A stretch of DNA of 64,000 nucleotides. It comes from an uncultured Bacteroidia bacterium. GTDB lineage: Bacteria; Bacteroidota; Bacteroidia; Bacteroidales; ML635J-15. Shown one piece after another: positions 8,621 to 16,376 of this stretch (positions are counted from its first letter, which is position 1; the number at the start of each line of letters is the position of its first letter). Position numbers and translations under genes: made by a program. The notes below the pieces were generated by a model. That model did no database searches. It saw only the letters and a list, made by a program, of their open reading frames with translations, and was not told the DNA's origin. Location of the stretch: positions 124,001 through 188,000 of the forward strand of contig CADAXK010000002.1 in assembly GCA_902791865.1 (NCBI GenBank), written 5' to 3'.

Positions 8621-10213
8621 ATGAAAATAGCTCTTGCACAATTAAACTATTACATTGGCAATTTCGAGTCCAATGCAAAAAAAATCATTTCTACAGCAAG
8701 GAAAGCAAAGGAAAATGGTGCCGACCTTGTTGTGTTTTCTGAATTGTCGGTTTGTGGTTATTGCCCCGACGATTTGCTTTATCGTACCGATTTTATTGAC
8801 GGATGCAATGCATCTGTCGAAAATATAATTGCCGAATGTGCTGACATTCCAATAATTATAGGTGCTCCGCTGTCAAATGTTTCGGGCAAAGGCAAACAAC
8901 TTTTCAATGCTGCGCTATTTATTGCAAATGGCGATGTCAAGTCGCAGTGCAAGACGGTTTTGCCTGATGAAGGTGTGGTTGATGAGCATAGGTATTTTGA
9001 GCCAAGCGACAAGTTTGATCTCATTAACCTGAACGGTGTAAAAATCGCCCTGACAGTTGGAGGTGATGTCGTTGATTATCCAATGGATATGCTTGCAAAG
9101 TTAAATCCCGACTTTATTGTAAATATTTCGGCAGTAGCATACGCTCACGACGACAATCATTTGTCGGATTTGTCGCAGGTAGCAAAAAAATACGGTTTGC
9201 CTTTGTTGAATGTAAATCAGGTTGGAGCCAACACCAATCTTATTTACGAAGGTCGCAGCATCGCTTTCAATGCCGAAGGCAGGGTAATCGCAGAATGCAA
9301 GTCTTTTGAAGAAGATTTGCAATATGTTGAAACTAAATCGTTTAAGTCGGCAGGAGAGGAGCTTCGCAAAATGGACACGACCGAAAGTATTTTCAGTGCG
9401 ATAACACTTGGGTTGCGCGACTATTTTTCAAAAATGAATTTTAAGACGGCTGTTCTCGGTCTATCGGGAGGCATTGATTCTGCCGTAGTGCTGGCACTTG
9501 CCGTGAATGCTCTCGGCAGCGAAAATGTTCATTCGATACTTATGCCGACATGCTATTCAAGTTCACATTCGGTTGACGATTCGTTGGAAATGCTAAAGAG
9601 AACAAAATCAAGCTACCATATTATTCCAATAGAGGATTTGCGCAATGCTTTCGGAACGGCTATGGCAGAAGCTTTCGAGGGTACGAAACCTGGACTTGCC
9701 GAGGAAAATATTCAGGCTCGTCTGCGTGGAAGCATACTGATGGCATATTCCAACAAGTTTGGCAACATTCTGCTCAATACTTCCAACAAGAGCGAAGAAG
9801 CTGTAGGATATTCAACACTTTATGGCGATATGTGCGGTTCGCTGTCGTTGCTTGGCGATGTGTATAAGACTGAGGTTTACCGACTTGCAAGGTACATTAA
9901 TGAGCATTGTGGTAACATCATTCCGCAACATATAATCGACAAGGCTCCATCAGCAGAGTTGCGTCCTGACCAGAAGGACCAGGATTCGCTTCCGCCATAC
10001 GACATTCTTGATGGCATCTTGAACTGCTACCTTGAGGGCAACATGACTGCTGATGAGATAAAAGCTAAAGGCTTTGATGCCGAGACTGTTGATTTTGTTT
10101 TGAAACTGGTTAAGCGTGTAGAATACAAGCGCTTCCAAGCTCCACCGATACTCAAGATTTCATCTTGTCCATTCGGACATTCGCAAAGCGTACCGCTGGT
10201 TGCAAAGTATTAA
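8621..10213 (+). CDS. nadE: NAD+ synthetase with degenerate glutaminase domain
   Basis: The 530-residue protein has the two-domain layout of glutamine-dependent NAD+ synthetase: an N-terminal carbon-nitrogen hydrolase (about 1-250) and a C-terminal synthetase with the PP-loop SGGIDS at 282-287, then NTSNKSEEAVGYSTLYGDM. It makes NAD+ from nicotinate adenine dinucleotide. Of the amidase triad, Glu41 (SELSVCGY) and Lys111 (KTVLP) are present, but the nucleophile is not: where family members read CED, this protein reads GGD at 147-149. It may therefore use only free ammonia. The start at 8621 begins MKIALAQLN, the true first strand; an upstream in-frame ATG at 8567 would precede the likely promoter. 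Confidence 0.9.
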   Translation: MKIALAQLNYYIGNFESNAKKIISTARKAKENGADLVVFSELSVCGYCPDDLLYRTDFIDGCNASVENIIAECADIPIIIGAPLSNVSGKGKQLFNAALFIANGDVKSQCKTVLPDEGVVDEHRYFEPSDKFDLINLNGVKIALTVGGDVVDYPMDMLAKLNPDFIVNISAVAYAHDDNHLSDLSQVAKKYGLPLLNVNQVGANTNLIYEGRSIAFNAEGRVIAECKSFEEDLQYVETKSFKSAGEELRKMDTTESIFSAITLGLRDYFSKMNFKTAVLGLSGGIDSAVVLALAVNALGSENVHSILMPTCYSSSHSVDDSLEMLKRTKSSYHIIPIEDLRNAFGTAMAEAFEGTKPGLAEENIQARLRGSILMAYSNKFGNILLNTSNKSEEAVGYSTLYGDMCGSLSLLGDVYKTEVYRLARYINEHCGNIIPQHIIDKAPSAELRPDQKDQDSLPPYDILDGILNCYLEGNMTADEIKAKGFDAETVDFVLKLVKRVEYKRFQAPPILKISSCPFGHSQSVPLVAKY

Positions 10214-10242
10214 TTAATAATGGATAATTGATAATTGACAAA

Positions 10243-10274
10243 TTGTAGTGGCGTAATGTATTGCGCCGCTACAA
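10243..10274. repeat. 32-base imperfect palindrome (REP-like)
   Basis: Two 14-15 base arms, TTGTAGTGGCGTAAT and ATTGCGCCGCTACAA, pair along their whole length with two G-U pairs if transcribed. It lies 30 bases after nadE, behind an AT-rich stretch (TTAATTAATAATGGATAATT). It is GC-rich compared with its surroundings, as expected for a dispersed repeat; it could also serve as a transcript end for nadE, although no T-run follows. A related but weaker copy lies at 39570. Confidence 0.6.
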
Positions 10275-10639
10275 ATTTTATGTTTAATGCGTTTTGGTTT
10301 TGCTGATTTTTGTTGTTTATGAACAATAAAATTGCTGTATTTTAATTTTCATTGTCTATAGACAATAAAAATACGATGTATTTTTTCTTGTAGAGGGTGA
10401 AATTATAGTGCATTATTCCTCAAAATAAATTTTGCCATTTCGTTCCCATTCCGTATTTTTGTCCTTGGTTTGGTGCTTGTGCCCGACCGTATATTTTGGA
10501 TTAACGAAGCGTTATGCTCGTCTTGCTGCTAGAAACGTGAGAAATTTCAGAGACAAGAGAGCATGATAGTTTGCGCGTTACGCGTGGGCTGTTATGTCTG
10601 CATCTTTCTCAACGGTAATTCTCACGACCTCTAGCAGGA

Positions 10640-10671
10640 GAAGTGGTGTATCAGTGCCACGCTTCTTTTTT
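10640..10671 (+). terminator. intrinsic terminator inside the leader
   Basis: GAAGTGG (10640-10646) pairs with CCACGCTTC (10657-10665, one small bulge) over a ten-base loop and is followed by six T. It lies 66 bases before the lipoprotein ATG, so transcripts either stop here (giving a small RNA) or read through into the gene. Confidence 0.5.
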
Positions 10672-10719
10672 GTGAATTGCCTATGTGGTACTGGTGGGCA
10701 GAAAAAGTTGCGCCCGACA

Positions 10720-10737
10720 CGTATAAGGGATTATACG
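10720..10737 (+). promoter_or_regulatory. hairpin abutting the lipoprotein start codon
   Basis: CGTATAA and TTATACG form a perfect 7-bp stem around a GGGA loop; the last stem base is next to the ATG at 10738. The purine-rich loop (AAGGGA) is the only Shine-Dalgarno-like sequence nearby, so the hairpin presents or masks the ribosome-binding site. Confidence 0.5.
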
Positions 10738-12501
10738 ATGAGAAAAATAGTAATTGGACTTTTGTCTCTTATTGTATTGTCATCTGTTTTTTCTGCCTGT
10801 AAGAAAGATGGAGAAGGAAAGGATGGGGATCCGGGCATATATGTAGGAATTGTTGGCTTTAACGACAAAATTACGGAATATTCTGTGGGACACGGAAAAA
10901 GACAGAAAAAGTTACGCCTTTTAAATTCAGGAACGCAGAAAGAGTTTGAGTCGTTTATTGATGAACTAGAGGTTAGTAATGGTACTAAACTTTATCACGC
11001 GGTAAGAGTTGCAATTGATAATATGCAAGCAGCATCGTTGCCTGAAGACTTGCGTAGTGTGTCAATAATAACTTTTACAGATGGACTTGACCTTGGTTCG
11101 TATGGCGATAGCGAGTATGATAGTGGAGATGAATATGTTAGAGCTATCTGCAACAGAATTTTTACAGAAAAGGTTCATAACCTTCCGATGAATGCCTATT
11201 GCATAGGAATGAAGGGTGATGATGTAGGTGACGAAGAAAAGTTTCGTAGTGACCTTCAGAAACTTTCGAGTAGTAGCGAAAATGCAATGCTTGTGTCTAA
11301 TATGTCAGAAGTAAACGAAAAGTTTAAGCAGATAGCTTCGTCGCTTTATAAGGAAAATGTTTTGCAGTCGTTGGCATTGAAAATTCCTCTTCCGGAAAAA
11401 AATCAGCAGTTGAGGTTTACGTTTGATGTCAGTGGTAATTCTTCTGTAGATGCAAGCAATTCGCAGATTCATATTGATTTTCAATTCGATTCAAAGAGCA
11501 ATCCTGAAATAAAATATATTATCTACGAAGGAATTACAGGTAGTCGTACAACTATTATGGGAACGACGAAAGACAAATATTGGTATTCGTATGATTTTGG
11601 AGGAATATCGTTGTCTGTAGGAGGAACAGTCCCAACTGATAATGTAAAAGAGTGGTATCTTGACAGCAATGGTCAGTGGCAGATAAATTCTGAATTTGAT
11701 GGTGGTGCAAATGTTGAGGTAAGCACTGAAGTTAGTAGTGCCGCAGTTATTCTTGTCCTTGATTGTTCTAGTTCGCTTGGTTCAGAGGTCTTTAACATGA
11801 AGCAGGCGGCTAAGGATTTTATTGCAACATTGAGAGGGGCAAGTTTGGAAGGTGGCTCATCATCACCAGTACAGTCATCAAATACTTTGAACGGACACGA
11901 GTTTGTTGATCTTGGACTTCCGAGTGGTCTGAGATGGGCGACCTGCAATATTGGTGCAATCACACCCGAGGGGTACGGCGACTATTTTGCCTGGGGCGAA
12001 ACAACACCAAAGGAAACATATACTTGTGAAACATATATTTATGCAGAAGGAACGACTTGGAATAATCCTAGATTAACAAAATATTGCTTCAATGCAGACT
12101 ATGGCAACAACGGCTTTACCGATGCACTTACCACCCTTGAAGCCTCTGATGACGCCGCCACTGCCAACTGGGGTGTAGGTTGGAGAATGCCGACCTACGA
12201 TGAAATGGTAGAATTGAAGAATAATTGTACTGTGATGTGGACGACACGTAACGGTGTAAATGGTTGCTTGTTCACTGGTTCTAATGGGAACACTATTTTC
12301 ATGCCTGCTGCTGGTGGCAGGTATGATGATGGGGCGCTCGTCGATGCTACAGTCTTTGGTTTTTATAGCTCAAGTACGATTGATTTGAGCGATACGTACA
12401 GAGCGTTAATTCTTCGATTTTATTCAGGTTATTGTGGTAAAGGCTCTGCTCATCGTGACAGCGGAAATCCTGTCCGTGCTGTTTGCTCATCCCGGAACTA
12501 A
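10738..12501 (+). CDS. lipoprotein with rearranged vWA domain and C-terminal FISUMP domain
   Basis: The 587-residue product has a lipoprotein signal (residues 1-20, Cys21 in VFSAC). Straight after it comes a strand VGIVGFND (36-43), then GTKLYHAV with the MIDAS-type Thr83, then SIITFTDG with Asp115: these are the second and later parts of a von Willebrand A domain. The missing first strand and DxSxS motif (AVILVLDCSSSLGS, Asp342/Ser344/Ser346) occur only after a beta-rich insert, at residues 335-365. The C-terminus (388-587) is a FISUMP domain (FVDLGLPSGLRWATCN, FAWGE, WRMPT, FMPAAGG). It should be an outer-membrane surface lipoprotein, perhaps binding a ligand with metal help. The upstream ATG at 10594 lies in the leader and is rejected as a start. 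Confidence 0.8.
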   Translation: MRKIVIGLLSLIVLSSVFSACKKDGEGKDGDPGIYVGIVGFNDKITEYSVGHGKRQKKLRLLNSGTQKEFESFIDELEVSNGTKLYHAVRVAIDNMQAASLPEDLRSVSIITFTDGLDLGSYGDSEYDSGDEYVRAICNRIFTEKVHNLPMNAYCIGMKGDDVGDEEKFRSDLQKLSSSSENAMLVSNMSEVNEKFKQIASSLYKENVLQSLALKIPLPEKNQQLRFTFDVSGNSSVDASNSQIHIDFQFDSKSNPEIKYIIYEGITGSRTTIMGTTKDKYWYSYDFGGISLSVGGTVPTDNVKEWYLDSNGQWQINSEFDGGANVEVSTEVSSAAVILVLDCSSSLGSEVFNMKQAAKDFIATLRGASLEGGSSSPVQSSNTLNGHEFVDLGLPSGLRWATCNIGAITPEGYGDYFAWGETTPKETYTCETYIYAEGTTWNNPRLTKYCFNADYGNNGFTDALTTLEASDDAATANWGVGWRMPTYDEMVELKNNCTVMWTTRNGVNGCLFTGSNGNTIFMPAAGGRYDDGALVDATVFGFYSSSTIDLSDTYRALILRFYSGYCGKGSAHRDSGNPVRAVCSSRN

Positions 12502-12557
12502 TCTTGTTGTCTCGAAACGCACAAAACTACTGTAATTTTTAAATTCTTAAATAAATC

Positions 12558-12588
12558 AAAAAAGGTTGCCTCACGACAACCTTTTTTT
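12558..12588. terminator. bidirectional intrinsic terminator
   Basis: AAAAAAGGTTG and CAACCTTTTTTT form an 11-bp A/T-flanked hairpin around an eight-base loop. It lies between the FISUMP lipoprotein and the convergent threonine dehydrogenase gene and can end both transcripts. Confidence 0.85.
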
Positions 12589-12609
12589 CTTTGTTACGTT
12601 TATCTATTG

Positions 12610-13557
12610 TTACAATAATTTCTTCTTCAGGTTCAGAATCATATCCTCGGTCATTTTGTCGAGGTCGTACTGAGGTTTCCAGCCCCATTCGTTGCGGGCG
12701 CAGCTGTCGTCCATGTTGTTTGGCCAGCTATCGGCAATTGCCTGCTTTATTGGTTCCGGCTCGTAAACCATCTCGAAGTTTGGATAGTGCTTCTTGATTG
12801 CATTGTAGATGATTTCCGGGTCAAAGCTCATTGCTGTAACGTTGAAGCTGTTGCGGTGTACAAGCTTTGACGGGTCGGCTTCCATAATGTCAATCATAGC
12901 CTTTTGTGCATCAGGCATATACATCATATCCATGAAAGTACCTTTCTTCAACGGGCATACGAACTTTTCGCCCTTAACTGCTGCGTAGTAAATTTCTACT
13001 GCGTAGTCGGTTGTGCCGCCGCCCGGCAATGTGAGGTGGCTGATGAGACCAGGGAAGCGTACGCTACGGGTGTCAACGCCGAAACGGGTGAAATAGTAGT
13101 CGCTCAGCAATTCGCCTGTAACTTTGGTTACACCATATATAGTATTAGGACGCTGGATTGTGTCCTGTGGCGTGTTGTCGTGAGGAGTGCTAGGACCAAA
13201 TGCACCTATGCTACTTGGAGTGAATACTGCGCAGTTGAACAAACGGGCAACTTCGAGGCAGTTGACCAACGAGCCTATACCAACGTTCCAGCCCAACATA
13301 GGGTTGAGTTCAGCGGTAGCACTCAATATTGCAGCAAGATTGTAAATTGTGTCAATGTTGTACTTCTTAACAGCAGTTGCTATCTGCATAACCTGTGTAG
13401 AATCAATGCGTTCAATTGGACCGCGCTCGTAGTCTTGTCCCTTAAGCGGACGCAAGTCAGAGCAAACTACATGATTGTCACCATAAACATCGCGCAAGTT
13501 GCGTGTCAATTCGGAGCCTATTTGACCTCCAGCACCAATAATTAATATGTTTTTCAT
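12610..13557 (-). CDS. SDR-type L-threonine 3-dehydrogenase
   Basis: The 315-residue protein has the NAD-binding motif GAGGQIGSE (8-16), the catalytic YGVTK of extended short-chain dehydrogenases near residue 140, and the C-terminal pattern IADSWPNNMDDSCARNEWGW characteristic of SDR-type threonine dehydrogenase rather than UDP-sugar epimerase. It oxidises L-threonine to 2-amino-3-ketobutyrate with NAD+. In databases this family is often labelled NAD-dependent epimerase. It has its own strong promoter at 13594-13624 and no operon partner. Confidence 0.85.
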   Translation of the reverse strand: MKNILIIGAGGQIGSELTRNLRDVYGDNHVVCSDLRPLKGQDYERGPIERIDSTQVMQIATAVKKYNIDTIYNLAAILSATAELNPMLGWNVGIGSLVNCLEVARLFNCAVFTPSSIGAFGPSTPHDNTPQDTIQRPNTIYGVTKVTGELLSDYYFTRFGVDTRSVRFPGLISHLTLPGGGTTDYAVEIYYAAVKGEKFVCPLKKGTFMDMMYMPDAQKAMIDIMEADPSKLVHRNSFNVTAMSFDPEIIYNAIKKHYPNFEMVYEPEPIKQAIADSWPNNMDDSCARNEWGWKPQYDLDKMTEDMILNLKKKLL

Positions 13558-13593
13558 TGTTTTATACTTAAAAATCTATTTCAATATGTTTGG

Positions 13594-13624
13594 CAAAAAT
13601 ATATAATATGCAACAATGCGCAAA
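13594..13624 (-). promoter_or_regulatory. Bacteroidetes-type promoter for threonine dehydrogenase
   Basis: On the minus strand TTTG (13624-13621) is followed after exactly 19 bases by TATTTTTG (13601-13594), a full match to the -33/-7 consensus. It lies 36 bases before the ATG. Confidence 0.8.
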
Positions 13625-13639
13625 GACTTTTTTTCAAAT

Positions 13640-13669
13640 AAAAAAATCCCCACCGATAAAATGGCAGGG
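13640..13669 (-). terminator. intrinsic terminator after the serpin operon
   Basis: Read on the minus strand, CCCTGCC pairs with GGTGGGG (two G-T pairs) around an eight-base loop and is followed by ATTTTTTT. It lies 30 bases after the stop of the small secreted protein. Confidence 0.7.
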
Positions 13670-13698
13670 ACTCTTAGATGCGAATTATACTAATGTAC

Positions 13699-14142
13699 TT
13701 ATTCTTCGTCAACAACCTTGTCGCTTGTTGCAATCAGTTCACCTGTATACATGTCCTTTATTTCCAGTATTGTAAAATACCATTTTCTTTCTCCGCTTGC
13801 GTATGCGTCAATGCTGGAGCCAAAAAGTTCGTATGTGAGGCCGCTAATCTTTCCAAACTGCTTTTGTCCATGTTTCAGTTTGACTTCCTTCTTTCCGCTG
13901 TGGCGTTTTTCACCGTTGTTGTCTTCTATAAAAATTTGATAACGCACAATTACGTCGGCATTTCCATTGTTTTGGAAATATAGCGACAATTCAAGCGGAC
14001 TACTGTCGTCCTTGCTGTTTGCGTGAGCAATCTTGGTCTTTATCAACACATTTGCAACTGAGTCAAAGTCAGAATATCCTTTCTGGCAAAATGCAGACAG
14101 GCAAGTTGTTGCAACGATAACTAATACTAATAACTTTTTCAT
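13699..14142 (-). CDS. small secreted hypothetical protein
   Basis: The 147-residue product has a signal peptide (MKKLLVLVIVATTCLSAFCQ) and a compact beta-rich remainder with a conserved-looking centre (LELSLYFQNNGNADVIVRYQIFIED) that resembles an Ig-like sandwich. I do not recognise the family. It starts 1 base after the serpin stop, so it is co-transcribed with the serpin and may act with it in the periplasm or at the surface. Confidence 0.65.
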   Translation of the reverse strand: MKKLLVLVIVATTCLSAFCQKGYSDFDSVANVLIKTKIAHANSKDDSSPLELSLYFQNNGNADVIVRYQIFIEDNNGEKRHSGKKEVKLKHGQKQFGKISGLTYELFGSSIDAYASGERKWYFTILEIKDMYTGELIATSDKVVDEE

Positions 14143-14143
14143 A

Positions 14144-15352
14144 TTACTTTGAGTTTTCTGGTTTTACATATTTTCCTGCAAACAATATTGCATTGTTCTT
14201 GTTTTCCTTAATCACAAAAACAAAAGGACGGTTGATGGTAACCTTAGGATTTTTATTAATCATAGCGGTTTTCTCTCTTACAATCACAGCTGTCGCCGCT
14301 GCGGCTTCTGTACCTTTTTCCGACACTTCAATGAACGACTTGTGTATCACTTCGTCTATCAGCAGGTTGCTTTTTCCGTTCATCTTCGAGAAATCGGCAC
14401 TTTTCGAGAATGCAGCCTTTATGCCCAAATCCATAAGGTATTTTTTCATTTCAAAGCGCGATTCTATCTTGAATTTCGGCATCGAAACATCAGCCTTGAA
14501 AGTTTGTAGCGATTGGCTAAGTTTGTCAAACTTTTCGATGTCAAGGTCTGCTATATACTTGTCAATGTCAACCTTTTCCTTTGGCATAATTATGTACATC
14601 GAAGCCTTGCCTTTTTCGTAGTTTATCTTCATTATCTGTGCATCATCGCTTTCGCCAAGTCCAACATCCTGAGTACCATTCATAAAGTCAGTAACATACT
14701 CAACCGAATTTTTACCGTAGAAAGTCATTTGTCTTGTCTTTTCTCCCTTGAATTCTATATCCCATTTTGCATTGAAGTATATAGCGTTCAATAGGATAAG
14801 TCTTGTGAGTTCGTTTACATCGTTTTTAGTAATCAAGTCGGTAATTTTGTTGTTGGTATTCTTAGCCACCCACTCGTTCACTCTTTTTACTGCTTCGTTT
14901 CGGTCTGCATCGTTGCTAAAGTCAGCCTGCGATATTGTAGCATCAAAATCCTTTAGACAATTCATGTAGCTTTCGAGGAAATTGTAGCTTTTCTGTGCTA
15001 CAGCAGCATTGCTTATTGTGAACACGCTTTTGTCGGCCTTGTATTCCTTGAGCAGATTCGCGAAATCTTTATGGGATTCCGACTGGTCTTTTTTGAATTT
15101 CAACACTTTGCGCATTTCGGTGGCAGTCTTTTTGTTTGCTCCGTCGTATGCCATTGCCAAAGCATCGTAAATACTAAACGGACTGATAAACATGTTAGAT
15201 CCCGATTTTGATGTGTCAGAATTATTTATCTGCTTTAAAACATCGAATGAAAAGTCGTTGTTGCTTTCAACTATCGAATTTAACGACGAGTTCTGCGAGC
15301 ACATCGTTACACTGAAAACAATCGCAATAACAAACAAAAATCTTTTTTTCAT
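14144..15352 (-). CDS. secreted serpin (serine protease inhibitor)
   Basis: With the ATG at 15352 the protein is 402 residues with a signal sequence (KRFLFVIAIVFSVTMC, possibly a lipobox ending at Cys). It has the serpin fold markers NMFISPFSIYDALAMAYDGA and the C-terminal RPFVFVIKENKNNAILFAGK. The reactive-centre hinge EKGTEAAAATAVIV has the small residues needed for loop insertion, so it should be an inhibitory serpin; counting from the hinge places Lys at P1, suggesting trypsin-like targets. It probably protects the cell from host or neighbour proteases. An ATG four codons upstream (15364) is an equally possible start. Confidence 0.9.
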   Translation of the reverse strand: MKKRFLFVIAIVFSVTMCSQNSSLNSIVESNNDFSFDVLKQINNSDTSKSGSNMFISPFSIYDALAMAYDGANKKTATEMRKVLKFKKDQSESHKDFANLLKEYKADKSVFTISNAAVAQKSYNFLESYMNCLKDFDATISQADFSNDADRNEAVKRVNEWVAKNTNNKITDLITKNDVNELTRLILLNAIYFNAKWDIEFKGEKTRQMTFYGKNSVEYVTDFMNGTQDVGLGESDDAQIMKINYEKGKASMYIIMPKEKVDIDKYIADLDIEKFDKLSQSLQTFKADVSMPKFKIESRFEMKKYLMDLGIKAAFSKSADFSKMNGKSNLLIDEVIHKSFIEVSEKGTEAAAATAVIVREKTAMINKNPKVTINRPFVFVIKENKNNAILFAGKYVKPENSK

Positions 15353-15876
15353 ATCATTGAACATTAAAATTTACTAATTCATTAAATTATTTCCTTGCCA
15401 TAAATCGGTTAGATGACCAGCGTATTCGTTTTTTTTGAAACCATTTGGGCTCTCCAGCTTGCAAAAACACATGCAACTCACTGATAAACAGGGAAGGATA
15501 TGACATATTACATCATTCATCTTTGTTGAACTTTTAGAACAAATGGCTGCTTTTGCAATTGCCGTGCCGATTTTTTGACGTAAATCCAAAATCTGAACTT
15601 GCAGAATGTGTGAAATTCCACAGTCAAAATTCAGCAATCTCGATACCTTATTATATATAGCCATAATTCAATGGCAAAAATAATATATTGTTTTATGTAG
15701 ACAAAAAGAATTGTCATTACTCGATTCAAAAAATCGCTGGTTAAAAAATTGACGAATTGAAAGAATCATTTTAAGGGGGTAAATAGGGGAGATTTTTCTG
15801 CAGAGTACATTCTATATATAGGGATGAAAATAATTAAAATTATAAGGTTTTGACAAATCACTTTTGAAAGCTATTG

Positions 15877-16010
15877 TTTACAATTGTAAAATAAATTAAG
15901 CTGGATTTTTACAGAATACAAATGTAAAATACTTGGTGCGGTACTGATTTAATTTACATACGTAAAAAGTTTAACATCAATTACTCTTATAGATTTTAAC
16001 ATTTGTTAAA
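15877..16010. promoter_or_regulatory. distal operator group (four palindromes)
   Basis: Four palindromes with TTTACA/TGTAAA half-sites: 15877-15890 (TTTACAATTGTAAA, perfect), 15915-15928 (left half degenerate), 15953-15966 (one mismatch) and 15995-16010 (TTTAACATTTGTTAAA, arms one base longer). Their starts are 38, 38 and 42 bases apart, close to four helical turns, which would put bound dimers on the same face of the DNA. Confidence 0.55.
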
Positions 16011-16284
16011 TGGATAATTTATTGATTAAATATTTTTGTAATGCACTCATTTATATTAAGATATAAATTTTATTTAAAGTTATGGTTATGTATTTGTGTG
16101 CCAATATGTACGACTGAATGTTAAAATTAGTATTATTAAGTATGTTTGTTGGAGTTTATATTCTTAATAATCAGTATTTTAATGATGATTAATTGTATTT
16201 ATTGTTTAATAATGCCTATTATTGCTAAATCACTAAAAAAGAATAGTGTATATAATATTGATACTTTTGCTGTGCATTTTACAT

Positions 16285-16357
16285 TTTACAAATGTAAATC
16301 TAATTATTGTTTATATCTTTTTACAAATGTAAAGAAGATTAATGTTACATTTGTAAA
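16285..16357. promoter_or_regulatory. proximal operator group (three palindromes) before the XRE gene
   Basis: TTTACAAATGTAAA occurs twice as a perfect-arm palindrome (16285-16298 and 16320-16333) and once in reverse with one change (16344-16357, GTTACATTTGTAAA). The last site ends 19 bases before the ATG of the XRE regulator at 16377, the position expected for autorepression. Confidence 0.65.
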
Positions 16358-16376
16358 CTGAAATTTTGTAAAAAAT

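Larger units (their letters stand above)
10481..10737 (+). ncRNA. candidate structured leader RNA of the vWA-FISUMP lipoprotein
   Basis: About 257 bases without a convincing ORF that hold several nested or competing pairings. Stem A pairs 10514-10525 with 10554-10564 (11 bp, one bulge). Stem B pairs 10526-10546 with 10617-10637 (about 18 bp with a small internal loop and one bulge). A and B cross, so they are either alternative folds or a pseudoknot. A CGCG-TTA-CGCG hairpin lies at 10574-10584, a terminator-like hairpin with a six-T tail at 10640-10671, and a perfect 7-bp hairpin abuts the start codon (10720-10737). I do not recognise a known RNA family. Confidence 0.5.
15365..16376. other. 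1-kb gene-poor AT-rich region with operator-like palindromes
   Basis: No convincing gene is seen. A 96-codon minus-strand ORF (15374-15664) and a 71-codon TTG-started ORF (16146-16361) lack family features. From about 15700 the base composition drops to very AT-rich. Seven related palindromes are spread between 15877 and 16357, described in the next two entries. Confidence 0.6.

Noticed and set aside
10594..10737. N-terminal extension of the vWA-FISUMP reading frame from an ATG at 10594
   Set aside because: It adds 48 residues ahead of a clean lipoprotein signal and runs through the leader hairpins; the lipobox start at 10738 is far better.
10481..10737. Possible 6S RNA or tmRNA in the leader
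   Set aside because: There is no long rod with a central bubble as in 6S RNA, and no tRNA-like end or tag frame as in tmRNA.
15374..15664. 96-codon ORF on the minus strand
   Set aside because: No family features, no promoter or ribosome-binding site, unusual Cys-rich composition; it may be a decayed fragment but nothing supports expression.
16146..16361. 71-codon ORF started by TTG upstream of the XRE gene
   Set aside because: It runs through the operator palindromes, is very AT-rich, and its hydrophobic look follows from base composition.
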